A stretch of DNA of 10,661 bases, taken from assembly GCA_002311455.1 (NCBI GenBank), contig DCAJ01000088.1:25737-36397 (forward strand). Direction: 5' to 3'. The translations under genes were made by a program, and so were the position numbers. Below the pieces are notes generated by a model, which was not told where the DNA came from, ran no database searches, and saw nothing but the letters and a program-made list of their open reading frames with translations. Source of the stretch: Anaerolineales bacterium UBA1136. Its GTDB lineage: Bacteria > Chloroflexota > Anaerolineae > Anaerolineales > UBA11657. Below are positions 7,251-10,661 of this stretch, piece after piece. How positions within the stretch are numbered: position 1 is the first letter of the stretch; every line of letters begins with the position of its first letter.

Positions 7251-8201
7251 ATGCGCGCAATTTGGTTAGAAAACAAAGAGCTGTGTGTTCGAGAGGATCT
7301 TCCAGTTCCTGTTCGGTTGTCTGATGAGGTTCTAGTTCGTGTGCTAAGAGCAGGAATATGCAACACTGATCTTGAGCTTACACGCGGTTATTATCCATTT
7401 ACTGGTGTAATCGGGCATGAGTTTGTTGGATTGGTAGATGAAGGTCCTGATGAATGGATTGGTCAGCATGTGGTTGGTGAGATAAATGCTGTTTGTGGTA
7501 GGTGTACAAGTTGTTTAAATCTTAGGCGTACGCATTGTACCAATCGCACTGTTTTGGGCATTCACAAGCGTGACGGTGCATTTGCTGAATTTCTTACACT
7601 ACCTCTCGAAAATTTGCACATTTTACCCTCCACATTATCGATTGACGCTGCTACATTCACTGAACCTTTGGCAGCTGCGCTTCAGATTCAATCTCAACTC
7701 AAAATAGATAAACAGGATTGCGTTATGGTGCTTGGCGCCGGCAAGTTGGGACAATTAATCGCTCGGTCTCTAGAATTGACAGAATGTGATTTGCATGTAT
7801 TTGATCGTAATGAATCTAAATTAAGTTTGCTATCAAATAGAGGTATTTTCACTGGCCATGTTGATGCAATACCGAATGGTGTGTTTGACATTGCTGTGGA
7901 GTGTACAGGTAATCCTGAAGGGTTTAATATTGCCCGTCGTTCCTTGCGACCGCTAGGCACTTTGGTAATGAAAAGTACATATGCAAGCAATTTGACCTTG
8001 GATGTTTCTGACTTGGTTGTAGACGAAATAACATTAATGGGCTCCCGGTGCGGTCCATTCGATTTGGCTTTAGATATGTTAATCAACAAGCAAATAGAGG
8101 TAGAGGACTTGATTCATGCTAGATATCCACTAAGCCAAGGCTTAGATGCTTTTGAGACAGCGAAGCAACCTGGAGTACTAAAGGTGCTTTTTGATGTCTA
8201 A
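7251..8201 (+). CDS. Zinc-dependent medium-chain alcohol/polyol dehydrogenase
   Basis: This 316-residue medium-chain dehydrogenase is predicted to oxidise an alcohol or polyol with a nicotinamide cofactor in the cytoplasm; the substrate cannot be told. Likely catalytic zinc ligands are Cys37 (GICNTD) and His56-Glu57 (GHE), with Glu138 (TEP) nearby. The structural zinc loop has four cysteines at 82, 85, 88 and 96. The Rossmann motif GAGKLG is at 162-167, and Asp185 at the end of the second strand suggests NAD rather than NADP. It is slightly shorter than the usual 340-350 residues. I chose ATG 7251 because MRAIWLENKEL matches the family N-terminus. However, AAGGA lies 4 bases before an in-frame TTG at 7239, which would add MKAT and is a serious alternative. 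It begins 28 bases after the mutL stop, so it may depend on the mutL transcript; I see no convincing promoter of its own. Confidence 0.92.
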   Translation: MRAIWLENKELCVREDLPVPVRLSDEVLVRVLRAGICNTDLELTRGYYPFTGVIGHEFVGLVDEGPDEWIGQHVVGEINAVCGRCTSCLNLRRTHCTNRTVLGIHKRDGAFAEFLTLPLENLHILPSTLSIDAATFTEPLAAALQIQSQLKIDKQDCVMVLGAGKLGQLIARSLELTECDLHVFDRNESKLSLLSNRGIFTGHVDAIPNGVFDIAVECTGNPEGFNIARRSLRPLGTLVMKSTYASNLTLDVSDLVVDEITLMGSRCGPFDLALDMLINKQIEVEDLIHARYPLSQGLDAFETAKQPGVLKVLFDV

Positions 8202-8239
8202 GCTGCAGACTATCATTTTATTGTTCGCGTTTTCGTAGC

Positions 8240-8995
8240 CTATAATTCGATACGCATAAAATCAAATGTGAGTTTGACAGAACCCTTAAATTGTTTTTGC
8301 GCTTCTACAAGCAATTGTGAATGTTGTGCTCTGTGCACATCGTAATGTATCAAATACAGACAACCTACTTTAGCTCGAGAGGCTACTTCACCGGCTTGAC
8401 TGGCACTGCTATGCCCGGGGCCCTCACCTGTGGCCTCGTGAATTAATAAGTTCGCTCCAGACACCAAACTAATTATAGAATCATCTGGTTCAGTATCTGA
8501 AGAATATCCAAGAATACGTGCATTGATACTATTTGTGATTCTAAGACCTATCACTGGCACCATATGATTTCCTGGAGACGACTTGATCGAAAACTCGTCA
8601 TTTATTAGCACTGATGCTTCTTCAGTTTCTGGTACTTCATAAAACTCTACAGGAAAAAAATCCGGCCACGTGGCCCATTCGTAAGCTTGCATCAATTTTG
8701 TAAGATTGTTGAGACAGTGTGCCAATCCATGTATACGCAATGGTTTCTTTCTTCCGAGAAGCCACATATTCATTAGCATGAGTGGTGCTCCGCTTATGTG
8801 GTCAGGATGGAAATGAGTTAGTATCAAATCTGTGATGGAATCGTAAGTGATGTTGGCTTGCTCTAGCCGTACTGTTGGATTTGAACCACAATCAATCAGA
8901 ATCCCTGTTTCATTTCCTTGGACAACAAAATGTGTTACCTCGTGTGTAGTGTTTGGTATTGCATAGGCGGATCCAAGTATAGTTATGGTTGCCAT
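8240..8995 (-). CDS. Metallo-beta-lactamase-fold hydrolase, RNase Z-like but lacking the exosite arm
   Basis: This 251-residue metallo-hydrolase has the two-metal motif THFHPDH (60-66: His61, His63, Asp65, His66). Further likely ligands are His144 (GNHMVP), Asp167 (SSDTEP) and His217 (LIHYD). The stretch GHSSASQAGEVASRA (194-208) resembles the corresponding helix region of RNase Z/ElaC proteins. In canonical RNase Z a long flexible arm that grips tRNA sits between the fifth and sixth ligands, about 70 residues apart in Bacillus. Here the gap is only 23 residues, so tRNA 3' processing should not be assumed. There is no signal peptide, so it is probably cytoplasmic. The ATG at 8995 has only a weak purine-rich upstream region (AGTAAGTAAT). 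The stop is TAG. The gene converges on the dehydrogenase across a 38-base spacer with no clear terminator. Substrate unknown. Confidence 0.88.
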   Translation of the reverse strand: MATITILGSAYAIPNTTHEVTHFVVQGNETGILIDCGSNPTVRLEQANITYDSITDLILTHFHPDHISGAPLMLMNMWLLGRKKPLRIHGLAHCLNNLTKLMQAYEWATWPDFFPVEFYEVPETEEASVLINDEFSIKSSPGNHMVPVIGLRITNSINARILGYSSDTEPDDSIISLVSGANLLIHEATGEGPGHSSASQAGEVASRAKVGCLYLIHYDVHRAQHSQLLVEAQKQFKGSVKLTFDFMRIEL

Positions 8996-9038
8996 ATTAC
9001 TTACTAATGAGATGTTCTTATCCTATCGGGTCACGCTA

Positions 9039-9044
9039 AGTATA
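9039..9044 (-). promoter_or_regulatory. Possible -10 box for the metallo-hydrolase gene
   Basis: The minus strand has TATACT about 43 bases before ATG 8995. The -35 position at 17 bases (CATATA) is poor, so this is a weak call based on the hexamer and its position in the divergent spacer. Confidence 0.25.
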
Positions 9045-9079
9045 CGCTTAATTGATAATAATATATGAATTATTGTCGT

Positions 9080-9102
9080 ATTCAAGCCTTTAATGCTTGA
9101 AT
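9080..9102. repeat. Perfect 8-bp inverted repeat in the divergent spacer, possible operator
   Basis: ATTCAAGC (9080-9087) and GCTTGAAT (9095-9102) are exact reverse complements around a 7-base loop. It sits between the divergent metallo-hydrolase and sensor genes, about 50 bases upstream of the sensor -10 box. The core ATTCAA recurs at 9114-9119 and 9132-9137. No T run follows, so an operator or regulator site is more likely than a terminator. The rest of the 255-base spacer (8996-9250) shows no gene. Confidence 0.45.
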
Positions 9103-9149
9103 TATTAGAGATCATTCAAACTGTAAGAGATATTCAACATTTGTCTAGA

Positions 9150-9158
9150 TGCTATAAT
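9150..9158 (+). promoter_or_regulatory. Extended -10 promoter of the membrane sensor gene
   Basis: TGCTATAAT is a perfect -10 hexamer with TGn extension, identical to the one before tRNA-Leu. Transcription would begin near 9165, leaving a leader of about 85 bases before ATG 9251. No strong -35 box is seen. Confidence 0.55.
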
Positions 9159-9250
9159 CAATCAGGCCTGTGTGGGCTACCGATCTTTATACGTAATGAT
9201 TTAGATAGCTCTAAGTACGTACGTATGAAGCCGACTTGAATATCTTGCCA

Positions 9251-10661
9251 ATGATTTTCTCTCCGCAGCTACATCTGCCAGCCTGGTGGCCTGGGACTCT
9301 TGTTTTGTGCGCCGGTATTCTGGCAATTGGATTTAGTTTGTACCGTAGACGTTCTACCTTAATAGGCATGAGCGCGCGTTCTCTTAGAGCATTCTTGTTA
9401 TTGTTATTATTGTCTGTGTTTGTGGTAGTGATACCTCGATTTTCTGCTACTCCAGGAGACAACTTTCTAAATGTTGGGGTTTCTGGATCTGTTAATGTTA
9501 CTCCCTTAGCATACGCACCCATAGTTCTTGCTGCCGGTTGGTGGGGATTTGGCTGTGCCATTTTACTAGCATTGACCGGTAGTTTAGCCCATGCCCTATG
9601 GCATGGCTTGCACTTATTCACTCTTTTGGAATGGGCACTGGTAGCAGGTATAGTAACATACTTAATACGCCAGGATTACATTGGGAAATTACCTATGATT
9701 ACGCGTAATCCAGTTCCAGCTGCTTTGGTGGCGGCTTTTCTGGTATGGCCTCTCCAACTTGCGTCTCTGATATTAGATACTGGCCCAAAGGGGTTGACTC
9801 AGCTTGATTTGTTAGCTGCTGTATGGGTGCGTGGCGCACCTCCGCTATTTAGTAATCTTTTGTTTGCTGGTATAGTGGGCGAACTTGCACGTAGGCTTAC
9901 TCCCAATCGTTGGTTCAATCGTACTCCTCGCAGAATACCTCCTTACGCCGCAAACCTTAATCGACGTTTGTTGTTTGCACTATTACCAACGGCTATATTC
10001 GGGATTGCTGTTCTCTTCTGGGCTATCACGTATATAGCGAATAGTGCAGCCACCGATTTGGTCGTTGACCAAATGACACGTGACGCCGAAAATGCTGCGG
10101 ATGTTGTCCCATTTTTTATCCGGACTGGTGAAAGATTGGCATTGGATCTGTCTCGTGACCCGAGCTTGTATGGGCAAGACATCAAAGCTAGAATAAAACA
10201 TCTATCACAGGGTATCAGTACGATACCCTATTTCAATCAATTAGTATTTTTTGACACGATTGGTAGGCCGGTGGCAGGGTATCCTGAAAATGATGTAACT
10301 GTACTTGGACTGACTGCCGGAGAGATTATTGCAGTACAAAATGGTTTGCAAGAACGTGAATCAGGTCATGAGCTTGTATTTCCAAATCAGAGAGGTGCAC
10401 CTGTTCTAGTATCATTTGTGTCGCCAGTTGTTGAACCAAACACTGGAAAATTGTTTGGAGTATTGCTTGGTCGAGCCAATGTGATCACTAGCCCACTTAT
10501 GATTCCTGCAATAAAAAGCTTGCAGGGTTTGTTAGATGGTTCCGGTATAGGATTTATAATTGATGGACAAGATCGTATTATTTATCATCCGGATTCTAGT
10601 TTGGTGAAAGAGGTATGGCAGCCAGATCTGACTGCTGAGACACTCACGATATCTTCATCTA
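9251..10661 (+). CDS. Multi-helix membrane sensor protein with Cache-like extracytoplasmic domain, C-terminus beyond the window
   Basis: The reading frame stays open for 470 codons to the window edge. Six hydrophobic segments lie at about 14-31, 44-62, 86-109, 111-138, 154-176 and 197-214. After a basic loop (215-240, rich in Arg, Asn and Pro), a seventh helix spans about 241-264. Residues 265-460 then form a soluble region whose pattern (a long helix, then FNQLVFFDTIGRPVAGYP and later GIGFIIDGQDRIIYHP) resembles a double Cache ligand-binding domain. Proteins built this way usually end in a histidine kinase, diguanylate cyclase or phosphatase module; that part is outside the window, so output is unknown. 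ATG 9251 lacks a ribosome binding site. An in-frame TTG at 9236, with GAAG upstream, would add five residues; an in-frame TAA at 9212-9214 limits any longer start. It is transcribed divergently from the metallo-hydrolase. The sensor role is inference. Confidence 0.78.
   Translation, partial: MIFSPQLHLPAWWPGTLVLCAGILAIGFSLYRRRSTLIGMSARSLRAFLLLLLLSVFVVVIPRFSATPGDNFLNVGVSGSVNVTPLAYAPIVLAAGWWGFGCAILLALTGSLAHALWHGLHLFTLLEWALVAGIVTYLIRQDYIGKLPMITRNPVPAALVAAFLVWPLQLASLILDTGPKGLTQLDLLAAVWVRGAPPLFSNLLFAGIVGELARRLTPNRWFNRTPRRIPPYAANLNRRLLFALLPTAIFGIAVLFWAITYIANSAATDLVVDQMTRDAENAADVVPFFIRTGERLALDLSRDPSLYGQDIKARIKHLSQGISTIPYFNQLVFFDTIGRPVAGYPENDVTVLGLTAGEIIAVQNGLQERESGHELVFPNQRGAPVLVSFVSPVVEPNTGKLFGVLLGRANVITSPLMIPAIKSLQGLLDGSGIGFIIDGQDRIIYHPDSSLVKEVWQPDLTAETLTISSS

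Noticed and set aside
8202..8239. Bidirectional terminator between the converging dehydrogenase and metallo-hydrolase genes
   Set aside because: The 38-base spacer is T-rich but contains no convincing GC stem.
9211..9621. A 136-codon open frame on the minus strand, antisense to the sensor gene
   Set aside because: It overlaps the uninterrupted 470-codon sensor frame, which has sensible membrane helices. The antisense product is low complexity (Asn and Arg runs) with no recognisable domain.
1..10661. A defence island, mobile element or CRISPR array
   Set aside because: No repeat-spacer pattern, transposase, integrase, terminal repeats or target duplications were seen; the genes are mostly housekeeping or envelope types.

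Overview
The window is an AT-rich stretch of ordinary-looking bacterial chromosome. It has seven protein-coding loci (one of them broken), one tRNA gene and short intergenic spacers. I see no phage, transposon, CRISPR or plasmid genes. Bacterial origin is clear from trigger factor, an endonuclease-type MutL, a lipobox lipoprotein and bacterial -10 boxes. The gene mix would fit an environmental Chloroflexota-like lineage, but that is only an impression and no marker here fixes the phylum.

Left part, bases 1-5423, all on the minus strand. Read in the direction of transcription it holds a 101-residue three-helix membrane protein, an 863-residue S41-family lipoprotein whose start overlaps it by 8 bases, and a membrane-anchored carboxyl-terminal processing protease (CtpA type) 45 bases further on. 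Then come a tRNA-Leu(UAG) with its own extended -10 promoter and the first 308 codons of trigger factor, which runs off the left edge. The first three genes look like one cell-envelope proteolysis unit. The two proteases appear to use different S41 catalytic chemistries: Ser/Lys in CtpA and Ser/His/Glu in the lipoprotein.

Middle part, bases 5508-8201, plus strand. A full-length mutL homologue is broken by one single-base frameshift near its start and three in-frame TAG codons, yet nearly all its catalytic motifs are intact. A zinc-dependent medium-chain dehydrogenase follows 28 bases later.

Right part, bases 8240-10661. A metallo-beta-lactamase-fold hydrolase on the minus strand converges on the dehydrogenase. 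A 255-base divergent spacer, with a hairpin and a TGCTATAAT promoter, separates it from a large membrane sensor protein with seven predicted helices and a Cache-like extracytoplasmic domain. The sensor's output domain lies beyond the right edge.

No obvious new multi-gene defence or mobile system is visible. The items most worth a second look are the amber-interrupted but otherwise conserved mutL, the architecture of the tricorn-like lipoprotein, and a 13+1+13 base perfect inverted repeat inside that lipoprotein gene.
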